Positions 1 to 8,350 of a DNA stretch of 64,000 nt are shown here, piece by piece. Source of the stretch: Brevibacterium casei CIP 102111 (GTDB taxonomy: Bacteria; Actinomycetota; Actinomycetes; Actinomycetales; Brevibacteriaceae); assembly GCF_900169275.1 (NCBI RefSeq), contig NZ_FXZC01000002.1, forward strand, positions 496,001-560,000, in the 5' to 3' direction. Positions within the stretch are counted from its first letter, which is position 1, and the number at the start of each line of letters is the position of its first letter. Below the pieces are notes generated by a model. It worked only from the letters and a program-made list of their open reading frames with translations, made no database searches and was not told the DNA's origin. Position numbers and translations under genes: made by a program.

Positions 1-1
1 C

Positions 2-688
2 TCGACCGTCGAGACCGCGGCATGGGTCGGGCTGCCCACCTTCCATGCCCCGGCCTTCGACCTCGGCTACCTCGGGCTCTTCCTGCCCGTCGTCCTCGTC
101 CTCGTCGCGGAGAACATCGGGCATGTGAAGTCGGTGGCGGCGATGACCGGCCGCGACCTCGACGGACTCACCGGGCGCGCGCTCTTCGCCGACGGCCTGG
201 CGACGACGATCGCCGGAGCCGGCGGCGGGTCGGGGACGACGACGTACGCGGAGAACATCGGCGTCATGGCAGCGACGAAGATCTACTCGACGGCCGCCTA
301 CCTGTGTGCGGCGATCATCGCCCTCATCCTCAGCCTGCTGCCGAAGTTCGGCGAGATCATCGCGACGATCCCTCCGGGCGTCCTCGGCGGAGCGGCGACG
401 GTCCTCTACGGGATGATCGGCCTCCTCGGCGTGCGCATCTGGGTGGAGAACCGCGTCGACTTCTTCAACCCCATCAACCTCAACACCGCTGCCGTCTCGC
501 TCATCGTCGCGATCGCGAACTACACGTGGTCCCCGGCGGGGCTCGAGTTCGCGGGAATCGCTCTGGGCACCGCCTCGGCGATCGTCATCTATCAGGTGAT
601 GCGGGCGATCGCGAAGTGGCGGGGCACGGCAACGATCCCCAACTCCGCCGCCGAGGCGGGCCAGCCGGAGGTCACCGACCGGCGTTGA
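2..688 (+). CDS. NCS2-family uracil/xanthine permease, 5'-truncated by window edge
   Basis: The reading frame is open from base 2, so the start lies outside the window; 228 C-terminal residues remain. They contain several hydrophobic membrane segments and the NCS2 (UraA/PbuX-type) signature region, seen as AENIGHVKSV followed by GLATTIAGAGGGSGTTTYAE, the conserved glycine/threonine substrate-site loop. The family imports nucleobases with protons across the cytoplasmic membrane. The substrate (uracil or xanthine) cannot be decided from the fragment. The last codons lie in a 32-bp sequence repeated at 1137-1168; there it forms the end of a convergent gene, so the permease and that gene probably once overlapped tail to tail. 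Confidence 0.9.
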   Translation, partial: STVETAAWVGLPTFHAPAFDLGYLGLFLPVVLVLVAENIGHVKSVAAMTGRDLDGLTGRALFADGLATTIAGAGGGSGTTTYAENIGVMAATKIYSTAAYLCAAIIALILSLLPKFGEIIATIPPGVLGGAATVLYGMIGLLGVRIWVENRVDFFNPINLNTAAVSLIVAIANYTWSPAGLEFAGIALGTASAIVIYQVMRAIAKWRGTATIPNSAAEAGQPEVTDRR

Positions 689-699
689 AGACCGTCTGG
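668..699. repeat. 32-bp direct repeat, copy 1
   Basis: Bases 668-699 are identical to 1137-1168. Read forward, this copy encodes the permease C-terminus and stop codon. The mismatches immediately outside (g/c on the left, c/a on the right) define its limits. Confidence 0.9.
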
Positions 700-707
700 C
701 GCAGTCG

Positions 708-1121
708 TCACCCTGACCGCGGCACCGGAGAACACTCGGATGCCGCAGCCGCCACCGCTTCGATCTCGAGCTTCCATTTCGGATCGAAGATCCCGGCGAT
801 GATCACCGTGAGCGCCGGACGGTGGTCGCCCAGGACGTCGAGCCTCACCTGTGTATTCACTGCGGCGAGATCTCTGCTGCTGAGGTACGTCGTCACCTTC
901 ACCAGATCGGTGACGTTCATGTTCGCTGATCGTAGGCAAGAGGTGATGTGCTGCCAGATCAGCCTGCACTGATCCTCGACGTCGTCGGGAACCTCGCCCT
1001 CCCGAGTCTCGGGAATCTGGCCGCTGATGAAGAGCAATCGACGGCTGGCCGGAACCTCAACGGCGTTCGCGTAGCCGCCGACTGCCGCCGGCACATCTGC
1101 CGGGTCGTGCTGCCCATCCAT
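708..1121 (-). CDS. RidA/YjgF-family protein
   Basis: This is a 137-residue protein of about the usual RidA length. RidA-type enzymes deaminate reactive enamine/imine intermediates in the cytosol. Visible family features are LLFISGQIPET near residue 30, the VEDQCRLIWQHI helix, and VKVTTYLSS. The start at 1121 gives a normal N-terminus; longer in-frame extensions read as low-complexity Arg/Ser sequence. The catalytic arginine region near the C-terminus is poorly conserved (FDPKWKLEIEAVA), so it is an atypical subfamily member. The gene lies exactly between two copies of a 32-bp direct repeat and its start is only 16 bp from the right copy, so it probably lacks its own promoter and relies on read-through from the NTF2-like gene. 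Confidence 0.75.
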   Translation of the reverse strand: MDGQHDPADVPAAVGGYANAVEVPASRRLLFISGQIPETREGEVPDDVEDQCRLIWQHITSCLRSANMNVTDLVKVTTYLSSRDLAAVNTQVRLDVLGDHRPALTVIIAGIFDPKWKLEIEAVAAAASECSPVPRSG

Positions 1122-1136
1122 TGTCGGAGCCGAATC

Positions 1137-1168
1137 GAGGTCACCGACCGGCGTTGAAGACCGTCTGG
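1137..1168. repeat. 32-bp direct repeat, copy 2
   Basis: This is identical to 668-699. Read on the minus strand, it encodes the last residues and stop of the NTF2-like gene. Together the two copies bracket the RidA-like gene. Confidence 0.9.
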
Positions 1169-1470
1169 ATCTCCGCGATCTTCCCGCCCTCGAACCGCAG
1201 CCAGGTGGCGGCCGGCGTCGACGGGGCGACAGTGGTCTTGAGCACCGACCACGTGAGGGCATTGTCGTCGTCGGCGAGTTGAACGGCGACATCGTCAGAC
1301 GTCGTCATCGCGCCCATCTCGGTCAGGCCCTTGACGACGTCCTCGGCGCCCGACGCGCGCGCGAGCGGGCCGGAGAACGTGACGACAGGGGTGACGAGGG
1401 AGGCGAGCGTGTCGGCGTCGCCGTTCGAGAGCGCGGTGTGGAACTGTGCGGCGAGATCTGAGGTGGCCAT
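1141..1470 (-). CDS. NTF2/SnoaL-like small protein
   Basis: This is a 109-residue single-domain protein beginning MATSDLAAQFHTALSNGD, the first helix typical of the NTF2-like (SnoaL-like) cone fold. VVTFSGPLARA and ALTWSVLKTT are the predicted sheet strands, and it ends in FEGGKIAEIQTVF, the common closing strand of the fold. Family members include small isomerases, cyclases and ligand-binding proteins, so no substrate is assigned. The ATG at 1470 was chosen because sequence further upstream is low complexity. Its stop codon overlaps the second 32-bp repeat. Confidence 0.75.
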   Translation of the reverse strand: MATSDLAAQFHTALSNGDADTLASLVTPVVTFSGPLARASGAEDVVKGLTEMGAMTTSDDVAVQLADDDNALTWSVLKTTVAPSTPAATWLRFEGGKIAEIQTVFNAGR

Positions 1471-1614
1471 GGGCGTTGTCCTCCTGCGTGGGTGGTGCAC
1501 GGAGGTGCGGGGGATCCCACGCACCTGGTGTGATCATGGCAACATATCCTGCCGATGACAACAGGCAGACGCGATTCGGTGGGATCTGCCAGGGCAGTCG
1601 ATCGTTCTGCGCCT

Positions 1615-2826
1615 TCAGGCCGCTTCGGCCTCGACCGGGCGCTTTCGGCCAAGGAGGTTGACGAGGAATCCGACGCCGGCGCCGATGATGAGAGGCAGTG
1701 CCACGGGGATGTCGATGAGCAGGATGAGGATGAGGAGGACGGCAAGGGGGCGCTTCCATCCGACGGCGACGGTCGCGGCCATGCCTGTGGCCATGGCGGC
1801 ACCGATCTCGAGTCCGGGGACGCCGACGGCGACGGCCCCGCCGATCGCGGAGCCGATGAAGACGAGCGGGAAGAACTCGCCGCCGCGCCACCCGCTGACC
1901 AAGCAGACGGCGACGGCGACGATCTTGCCCACGGCAACGACGAGCAGCGTCGCCCACGCTCCGGTCTCGGTGAGGACCTGGAGATCGTGGAGTTCGTGGT
2001 GCCCGGAGAACCGGACGAGGGGCACGACCGCTGCCAGCAGGGCGAAGACGATGGTGCCGAGGCCGATGATCAGCCACGGTCGGCGCAGCCGGTCGGTGAG
2101 GCGCTCGAGCCCGTGGTGGAGTCCGCGGAAGGCCAGACCGGCCGCCGCCGCGACGACGGCGACTCCGAGCAGCCACGGATCCGCGTAGCCCGCGTCGACC
2201 GGCGGCAGGGTGATCTGTGCGCCTCCTCCCCCGGTGACGAGCTTCGTCACCCCGAGGAAGACGAAGAAACCGGCGAGTGCAGCGGCGAACTGCAGGGCCT
2301 TGCTCGGACCGAGTTCGTCCCCGTCGATGGCGGCGGCTCCCGGCGGTGACCCGTAGAACCCGCCGAGGGCACCGGCACTGCCGGCCTGCCCGATCGTCTT
2401 TCGCATCTCGACGTCCTCGCCGATGAGGTGGGCGACGATCGTCGAGAGCTGGGCGACGACGGCGATGATGCCGGCTTCGGGGCCGATCGCTCCCCCGAAG
2501 GCGACGGCGACGATCGCTGAGAGTGCGGTCGTCGCCACCGCCCGCCGAGGCAGGGCATCCGGGTCGCGGGACTGCTCGAGCAGGGTCTGGAGGTCTTCGG
2601 TCGGGGCGGCACGGTCGAGGACGATGAGGAGGATCCCGCCGAGGAGGATGGTGAGGACGATCTGAAGCGGGGTGTTCCCGAGCAGGGAACCGGAGGCTCC
2701 CCAGACGATCTCCTGCAGCCAGGTCATCCCGGCGAAGACGAGGGCGGCGACGAGACCGGCGATGCCCCCGTAGACGAGGGCGAGAAGGGCAAGGCGCCCG
2801 GTCACCCCGGCGAATCGGGAACTCAC
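1615..2826 (-). CDS. ClC-family chloride channel/antiporter
   Basis: This is a 403-residue polytopic membrane protein with about ten hydrophobic segments. The ClC filter elements are present as GGAIGPEAG (around residue 112, in place of GREGP) and WRGGEFFPLVFIGSAIGG (around residue 313, matching the GGxFxP loop). Proteins of this family conduct chloride or exchange it for protons. It lacks the cytosolic CBS domains of longer ClC proteins. Translation starts at GTG 2826 in a GTGA overlap with the potassium channel gene, so the two are translationally coupled and may act together on membrane potential or volume. The first-half motif GSGIP is not obvious, so transporter versus channel cannot be assigned. 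Confidence 0.85.
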   Translation of the reverse strand: MSSRFAGVTGRLALLALVYGGIAGLVAALVFAGMTWLQEIVWGASGSLLGNTPLQIVLTILLGGILLIVLDRAAPTEDLQTLLEQSRDPDALPRRAVATTALSAIVAVAFGGAIGPEAGIIAVVAQLSTIVAHLIGEDVEMRKTIGQAGSAGALGGFYGSPPGAAAIDGDELGPSKALQFAAALAGFFVFLGVTKLVTGGGGAQITLPPVDAGYADPWLLGVAVVAAAAGLAFRGLHHGLERLTDRLRRPWLIIGLGTIVFALLAAVVPLVRFSGHHELHDLQVLTETGAWATLLVVAVGKIVAVAVCLVSGWRGGEFFPLVFIGSAIGGAVAVGVPGLEIGAAMATGMAATVAVGWKRPLAVLLILILLIDIPVALPLIIGAGVGFLVNLLGRKRPVEAEAA

Positions 2827-3362
2827 GGTGCGTCTTCAGGGTCAGCGTCGCCTCGGCGTCGGCGGGACATGAGTCGGGAGAGCTCAGCGGCGATGAGGCC
2901 GAGGAAGACGAGATCGAAGACGAAGACCGCGGAGACGAGGACCCGACCGACCTGCCCGACGGCGGTGATGTCGCCGTACCCGGTCGTCGTCATCGTCGTC
3001 AGCGTGAAGTAGAGCGCGTCGATGCGGGTGGTGATGCCGTCGAACTCGCCGGGACGGTTGACCGCGATGACGAAGAAGACCGCCGAGAAGATCGCGGCGA
3101 CGAGGACGAAGAGGAGGATGAGCAGAGGAAGGTTCGTGTCGTGCCGGCGCAGCCACAGCAGGGCGAAGCCGAGCACTGAGAGCGCTGCGGCCGTGGCGAT
3201 GATTCGCCCGACGGCGCCCATCTCGGAGCTGGCCAGGGGCACGGTGAAGTAGAGCGCAAGGACAGCGACCGGGCCGAGCATTGCTGCGAGCACGCGCATA
3301 CGGGCCGACCTCAGTCGGAGTCGGCGGGGAGGGGGATGATCGTCGGAGGGGGTGCCGTTCAC
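2823..3362 (-). CDS. Two-helix potassium channel
   Basis: This is a 179-residue protein with a selectivity filter TTTGYGDI in the stretch LYFTLTTMTTTGYGDIT. It has two N-terminal hydrophobic helices, then an outer helix (LLILLFVLVAAIFSAVFFVI) and a pore-following inner helix (VLVSAVFVFDLVFLGLIAAEL), followed by a basic tail. This is a KcsA-like ion-channel domain (Ion_trans_2), without RCK or cyclic-nucleotide domains. It starts at GTG 3362, and its stop overlaps the ClC start by 4 bp. It is predicted to act in the cytoplasmic membrane. Confidence 0.88.
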   Translation of the reverse strand: MNGTPSDDHPPPRRLRLRSARMRVLAAMLGPVAVLALYFTVPLASSEMGAVGRIIATAAALSVLGFALLWLRRHDTNLPLLILLFVLVAAIFSAVFFVIAVNRPGEFDGITTRIDALYFTLTTMTTTGYGDITAVGQVGRVLVSAVFVFDLVFLGLIAAELSRLMSRRRRGDADPEDAP

Positions 3363-3392
3363 ACGTTGATTGTACGCAGGCTGCGGGGTGCG

Positions 3393-4370
3393 TTAGGCGG
3401 GATTCGCACCGTGGTCGTGGGCTGAGAGATCGGCCGGGGGCAGATATCTGATGAGCCGGTCCTGGTCGACCTCGAGCAGCTTGCGGTCCCAGTCGGCGAG
3501 GTCGGCGGCGCGTGCGTAGACCTCGTCGAGGAAGGTGAGCAGCGTCGCCTCGGGGTCAGCGGCGGTGCGGACATCGGCGTAGGGCAGGAGGTACTCCCCC
3601 AGCGTCGAATCGTAGCCGCCGGCGGTGAGAGTGCCGTCGTAGTAGCCCTCGGGTGCCGGATAGGCGTAGGCATAGAACGAACCCTCATCACTGCCGCCGG
3701 CCCAGAATCCCACCGCGACGTTCTCCCTGTCTTCGGCCTCGGCCATCACCCAGGGCGGGCAGTTCGGGGGTGCAGCATGGCTCGGCGGTGCCGTCCGTCC
3801 CGAATACCGGGTCGCAGAGAGGTCCATCGACCCCCAGAAGAGCTGGACGGGACTCGCTTTTCCGGCGAACCCGGCCCGCCAGTACGCAAAGACCTTCTCG
3901 ATCCGCTGCAGCTGCCGCCACCACAGGCGCGCGGACTCAGGGTCGTAGGTGCGGGGGCGGGTGTCCTCAGCGAACGGGGTCGCGTGGGGCAGTTCGTTCG
4001 GCCACGCCCACACCGTGCAGGGCACCCCGAGCTTGAGCAGGGCGGCCATGACCGCGTGGTAGAAGTCGGCGACCGACTGGGAGGTCAGTGGGACCGTCTC
4101 GGTGTCTCCGGTGCTCGCCCGGAGGACGAAGACGCTGTCGATGAAGTCGAATTCGGCGTCGAAGGTGCGCTCGCTCTGGTGCATGAGGATCTGGGTGCGC
4201 AGTCCGCGGGCGCTGACGTCGAAGGTGACGTTCCACCAGTGGTTGATGAGCGTGGTGGAGACGAGTTCGATCTTCCCGATGATCTGCAGCCACTGGTGGA
4301 GGCACTCGCGTGTCTCCGTCCAGTCGTCGACGCGCAACGTGGGCCATGCTGATGCGGATCCAGAAGCCAT
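3393..4370 (-). CDS. DUF5996 family protein
   Basis: This is a 325-residue soluble protein matching the DUF5996 layout: an N-terminal WPTLRVDDWTETRECLHQW segment, HWWNVTFDVSARGL, then SVADFYHAVMAALLKLG. The C-terminal part is rich in aromatic residues (VQLFWGSMDLSATRYSGR, WAGGSDEGSFYAYAYPAPEG). The biochemical function of this family is not established. It has no signal peptide or membrane segments. It stands alone on the minus strand upstream of the channel pair, with about 30 bp between its stop and the channel start. Confidence 0.75.
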   Translation of the reverse strand: MASGSASAWPTLRVDDWTETRECLHQWLQIIGKIELVSTTLINHWWNVTFDVSARGLRTQILMHQSERTFDAEFDFIDSVFVLRASTGDTETVPLTSQSVADFYHAVMAALLKLGVPCTVWAWPNELPHATPFAEDTRPRTYDPESARLWWRQLQRIEKVFAYWRAGFAGKASPVQLFWGSMDLSATRYSGRTAPPSHAAPPNCPPWVMAEAEDRENVAVGFWAGGSDEGSFYAYAYPAPEGYYDGTLTAGGYDSTLGEYLLPYADVRTAADPEATLLTFLDEVYARAADLADWDRKLLEVDQDRLIRYLPPADLSAHDHGANPA

Positions 4371-4451
4371 CGCTCACCTGATCTCTTCGTGTGCCATGCC
4401 ATCGTCGGCACGGGGAGGTGCGATCAACTTAGAAGGTGCGTGACGGAGACG

Positions 4452-5288
4452 TCAACCCCTCGCAGCCGGACGTGCTGCCACCTGCCGTGCGACCTCCGGC
4501 GCCATGGTGAGACCCAGGTGTCCGGGCACCGCGGCCTCGGCCCGTTCCCCAACGGCAGCGGTGATGAGGCCTCGCTCGGCGAGCACAGCGATCCCGGCGG
4601 CGATATCGGAGCGCACACGGGTGCGTGTCGTCGCAGAGGTCGACTCCACTGCCCGATCGAGGAGTTCGAGCGGAGTCGTCCTCCTGCTGCGGCGTGCCCG
4701 GGCGGAGGCGAACCAGCTGATGAGGCCGATGGCGAGTCCGCTGATGACGCCGAGGATACCGATCCATCCGTGGATGGGTGACCCGATCGCAGCCGCTGCA
4801 GCGATCGCGATGAGAGCGAGGACTGCCGGGACGAGGTAGAGCACCGCGACGATGGATGATCCCTCGCCGAAGTCCGGCCGCGAGGCGCTGCGCACCAGAT
4901 CGACGAGCGCGAGTGCTGCCGCAGCGGCGAAGCAGAGGCCACCCCATCCGAGGTCGACGACGTCGCCGTCGCCGCGCAGCAGGGGCCCGGCGATGAAGGC
5001 GAGACCGAAGATGTGGAGGACGATACCGCCGACGAAGGCGGCGATGATCCAGATGCCGTTGAGGACGGTCAGGAAGGTCGGACGCCCGGGAGGAGTCATC
5101 GCATGAAGTGTGGTCGGAGGCGCCACCTGCGCCTGGGCGAGGGGGACGCGTTTCGTTCCGGCCCAGGCCAGGCCTTCGAGCCTCCACCAATCGCGCGGCT
5201 CCCAGGTCAGTGCGGCTTCGGCCAGAGCGACGACCGCGGCCCGACGATCAGACGGATTCGCGGCTCGCTGTCTGGACATGGTGCTCAT
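4452..5288 (-). CDS. Membrane protein of unknown function
   Basis: This 278-residue protein is not recognised. Residues 1-65 are soluble and contain an ALTWEPRDWWRLEGL helix. Then come about five hydrophobic segments between residues 70 and 195, for example TFLTVLNGIWIIAAFVGGIV and VAVLYLVPAVLALIAIAAAA. A basic patch RARRSRRTTPLE follows, then a C-terminal soluble domain (SATTRTRVRSDIAAGIAVLA) that resembles a small helical regulatory domain. There are no catalytic motifs. The reading frame uses normal high-GC codons, so it is probably a real gene. Confidence 0.6.
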   Translation of the reverse strand: MSTMSRQRAANPSDRRAAVVALAEAALTWEPRDWWRLEGLAWAGTKRVPLAQAQVAPPTTLHAMTPPGRPTFLTVLNGIWIIAAFVGGIVLHIFGLAFIAGPLLRGDGDVVDLGWGGLCFAAAAALALVDLVRSASRPDFGEGSSIVAVLYLVPAVLALIAIAAAAAIGSPIHGWIGILGVISGLAIGLISWFASARARRSRRTTPLELLDRAVESTSATTRTRVRSDIAAGIAVLAERGLITAAVGERAEAAVPGHLGLTMAPEVARQVAARPAARG

Positions 5289-6367
5289 TCAATCACGGCT
5301 GGGCTCACCGGCATGGCGCGGGGAGCTGACGACTGTAGAAAAGCTCTGAGAGGTGTGGGTGCCCATTTCGAGCGTGTGGTCTGCGGGTGGTCCTTTCCGC
5401 CTCGCGGTCGAAAGATTGGAAAGCGGCCCAACAGTATGTTGACTTGCAGAGAACGTGGAAACGAAACGCTGACCCGCTTCCCGGTGACAAACCGATGCGA
5501 GGTTCGGTCTGTCGACCGTTCGAAGCAAATGGCGCAGAGATGAATGCACGTGATCAGGAAGGAGCAACTGCTCGTTAACCAGGGAAAGATTTGCGCTGCA
5601 GTCGCGGCACTGGAGGCGAAGTCTTGAAGAGCCAAGTGGACCTGACAGTGCGTTTCTCGATCTCGGGTCGAGATCATGGACATCGCCTGTACCCCTCCGT
5701 CTCGTACCATTGAGCAGTTCGTCGGTCAGGTACGGAAAGAATTCCTGAGAAGCGACGACCCCTGTCCACACGTCCATCGGCCGAATATTTGGCCTGTGAC
5801 GCCGAACGAGGCATACCTTTGACGGGGTCGGAATGCCGGCGACGAGCGGAGCCTGCGGGTCGGCTCGCACGTCTCCCGCTAGGGCGGCCTCGACCTTGCC
5901 GTTGAGGAATACGTCGAATCCCGCACCGTGTGGTCTTCCGAAACCATAGAGCCCGTCGCCCGCGTCTTGGCCCACCACATCAGTTGCACGCACGTCGCGA
6001 AACGATCGCGACCAATCATCAGGTGATCGACCTCGTGACTCTGCACGGTCGTCGCTCACCGGAAGCAACGTTCGTACTGGTCAGGAGTTCTGCGACGGCG
6101 GGGACGCTACGCCTCCTACTATTGCCCGGCGGGCGCGCATCATCGGCTATTGCACCCCCGCGGCCGCGATCCCGAATCTCGATGTATGCGTGCGACCTGC
6201 ACCGGCATTTGTGGAGTGGCTCCAGTGCCTGCGCCCCGGCTGGGTCGCTGAACCGTCGCTACGCTTGTCGCGTAACCCGAGACTCGCCGCGTTGGGGAAC
6301 GGCGTCGTTCCCCAGCACGACGGTCGCGCTCGCGGCTCTCATTGCCGCTATGGGCTTTGGGCCTGGG
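5289..6367. other. 1.1-kb AT-richer stretch without a convincing gene
   Basis: Open frames exist on both strands, the longest 259 codons on the minus strand, but none shows a recognisable domain, a good ribosome site or consistent codon bias. Base composition is visibly less GC-rich than the flanks. It looks like decayed or imported DNA next to the MarR/MFS cassette. No terminal inverted repeats or transposase motifs were found. Confidence 0.5.
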
Positions 6368-6859
6368 CTACTCGTCGGTTTCGTTGAGTGCATCGCGTAT
6401 CGCGGCGAGGGACGTCATCAGGTCTTCTTGCTGCGACGGGGAGAGCGTTCGGGTGGCGCGGCGTTCGAGTTCGTGCCAGGCAGCCTGCGCCCGAGGCACG
6501 GCGTCGCATCCCTTCTCGGTGAGTCGGACGATCATGGCGCGCCGGTCCGAAGGCGATGAGGTGCGTGTGACGAGGCCGGCGCGTTCCATAGCTTGGAGGG
6601 TCGCGGTGACGGTGGAGCGGTCACGGCCCATGTAGTGGACCAATTCGGTTTGCGGCACCGGGCCGTGCGCGTTGAGGTAGAGCAACACGATCTCGTGCGG
6701 AGACGCGACGCCCGCTTCGTTCAACAGCTCCGTACCAACTCGTGCATGGGCACGGAGGACCTGCAACAACAGGGAACCGATCGGGGCGCCTTCGATGCTG
6801 GTACCGACGTGACGGGGCGGCGATCCATCCTTGGTGCGGTCCTCTTCCCGGCTTGTCAT
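6368..6859 (-). CDS. MarR-family transcriptional regulator
   Basis: This is a 163-residue winged-helix protein. The DNA-binding region runs through PHEIVLLYLNAHGPVPQTEL, MGRDRSTVTATLQAMERAGL, and the wing VTRTSSPSDRRAMIVRLTEKG, which is the canonical MarR DxRxxxVxLT pattern. It faces the MFS exporter gene divergently across a 54-bp intergenic region holding two copies of a palindromic operator. The likely role is a ligand-released repressor of the exporter operon and of itself. The start at ATG 6859 sits 6 nt after a TATTCT -10 box, so the mRNA is probably leaderless. Confidence 0.9.
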   Translation of the reverse strand: MTSREEDRTKDGSPPRHVGTSIEGAPIGSLLLQVLRAHARVGTELLNEAGVASPHEIVLLYLNAHGPVPQTELVHYMGRDRSTVTATLQAMERAGLVTRTSSPSDRRAMIVRLTEKGCDAVPRAQAAWHELERRATRTLSPSQQEDLMTSLAAIRDALNETDE

Positions 6860-6865
6860 AGTGAC

Positions 6866-6923
6866 AGAATAGCGAGACTGTTGGCATGCCAGCAACATTG
6901 ATATGATGTTGGCATGCCAGCAA
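6866..6923. promoter_or_regulatory. Divergent promoters with two MarR-type operators
   Basis: Two copies of TGTTGGCATGCCAGCAA lie at 6879-6895 and 6907-6923, each built around the palindrome TGGCATGCCA. For the exporter, -35 TTGGCA (6881-6886) and -10 TATGAT (6902-6907) are separated by 15 bp and the ATG at 6914 follows 6 nt later. For marR, -10 TATTCT lies at 6871-6866 on the minus strand, also 6 nt before its ATG, with a -35-like TTGCTG at 6895-6890. The first operator covers both -35 boxes; the second covers the exporter start codon, so repressor binding would shut both promoters. Confidence 0.75.
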
Positions 6924-8350
6924 TCAATTCGGACTCGGTGCGGATCGACCGATCCCTACTGGCGCTGGTCGGGGTGCTGCTGGTCGGCGCGTCCGTCGCG
7001 CTCTTGGATACGACGATCGTCGCGGTCGCGATCGCCGACCTGACTCGGGCATTCAACTCCTCGGTGCAGGCGGCTCAGTGGGCCACGACGGCGTATCTGC
7101 TGGCGATGGCAGCGGCGATTCCGATGATGGGCTGGTTGACCGGCCGATGGGGCCCACGACGGGTCTGGCTGGTGACGCTGTGGGTGTTCCTGATCGGATC
7201 GATCCTGTGCGGACTGGCGTGGTCGATCGAGAGCCTGATCGCCTTCCGAGTCGTGCAGGGTCTCGGTGGCGGGCTGATCCTGCCGCTGGTGCAGGCGATG
7301 CTCGCCCGCGCGGCCGGCCCGCGGCGAGTGGGCAGGGTCATGGGGCTGATAGGCATTCCCGGCCAACTCGCCCCGATTCTCGGCCCGGTGCTGGGCGGGA
7401 TGATCCTGGGCTCGCTCGGGTGGCGGTGGATCTTTGTGGTGAACGCGCCGCTGTGCCTGCTCGCTCTCGTACTCGCCTATCGCCACCTGCATCCGGTGCA
7501 TGAGCGGCAGCCTGCCGGGCTGGACTGGATCGGCGCGTTGCTGATGGTCGCGGCGACAGTGGCAGTACTGGTTGGCCTGTCGCTCATCGATGACCTGTCG
7601 GCAGTTGCGATAGTTCCGCTCGTCGGCGGAGTGGTGCTTCTGGCCGGGTTCGTGTTGCACGCCAAACGCCGAGGCGACCGGGCGCTGCTCGATCTGAAGC
7701 TGTTCCGATGCCGATCGTTCTCGATCGCCATCGTGATGATGTTCCTCTCCGGCGTGTGCCTATACGGGCCGATGCTGCTTCTGCCTCTGTTCTATCAACA
7801 GGCCCGCGGCCTCCCGGTGGCAGAGGTCGGGTGGATGCTGGCCCCGCAGGGCCTCGGGTTCTTGGCCGGCTTGTGGGTCGCGGGACGGTACGCCGACCGG
7901 TACGGCCCGCGAATCGTCGCGCTCGCAGGCACGGTGCTCGCTGGCACCGGGCTCGGGATGTTCGTCTTCGCCGGGGGCGCTTCGCTAACGGTGCTGTCGG
8001 CCGGGCTCGTCGCTCTCGGGGCCGGACTCGGGAGCATCGGCGTGGCAGTCTCCGCTACCAGCTATCGCGATGTCGAACCCGTGTCGATCCCCCACGCTAC
8101 CAGCCTGCTCAACGTCGTCCAGCGCATCGGCGCCTCGTTCGGCACCGTCGTCGTCGCGCTCATCCTCCACCGCCGGCTCGCCGCCCTCGTTGCTTCCGGC
8201 AGCAGCGGGATTGACACGGCGTTCGCGCACGCCTTCGCGTGGACGCTGGGGTTCCTCGGCGTTGCCCTCGTCATTGTGCTCCTCCTGCCTAAAGACCCAC
8301 CCCCACCACCGACAGACGTCAGAGATCCAGAAATGAGGACCACAACATGA
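6914..8350 (+). CDS. DHA2 (EmrB/QacA-type) MFS drug exporter
   Basis: This is a 478-residue protein with about 14 hydrophobic helices. DHA2 hallmarks are LDTTIVAVAIADLTRAF in helix 1, WLTGRWGPRRVWL (motif A) between helices 2 and 3, and GGLILPLVQAMLARA. Motif C appears as GIPGQLAPILGPVLGG. Such proteins export drugs or toxic organics in exchange for protons. The ATG lies inside the second MarR operator and no Shine-Dalgarno sequence precedes it, consistent with leaderless translation. It is first in an operon with the quinone oxidoreductase, whose start it overlaps by ATGA. Confidence 0.92.
   Translation: MPAINSDSVRIDRSLLALVGVLLVGASVALLDTTIVAVAIADLTRAFNSSVQAAQWATTAYLLAMAAAIPMMGWLTGRWGPRRVWLVTLWVFLIGSILCGLAWSIESLIAFRVVQGLGGGLILPLVQAMLARAAGPRRVGRVMGLIGIPGQLAPILGPVLGGMILGSLGWRWIFVVNAPLCLLALVLAYRHLHPVHERQPAGLDWIGALLMVAATVAVLVGLSLIDDLSAVAIVPLVGGVVLLAGFVLHAKRRGDRALLDLKLFRCRSFSIAIVMMFLSGVCLYGPMLLLPLFYQQARGLPVAEVGWMLAPQGLGFLAGLWVAGRYADRYGPRIVALAGTVLAGTGLGMFVFAGGASLTVLSAGLVALGAGLGSIGVAVSATSYRDVEPVSIPHATSLLNVVQRIGASFGTVVVALILHRRLAALVASGSSGIDTAFAHAFAWTLGFLGVALVIVLLLPKDPPPPPTDVRDPEMRTTT

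Noticed and set aside
5289..6068. A 259-codon minus-strand frame in the gene-poor region
   Set aside because: No recognisable domain, poor codon bias and no ribosome site. It was left as unassigned rather than called a gene.
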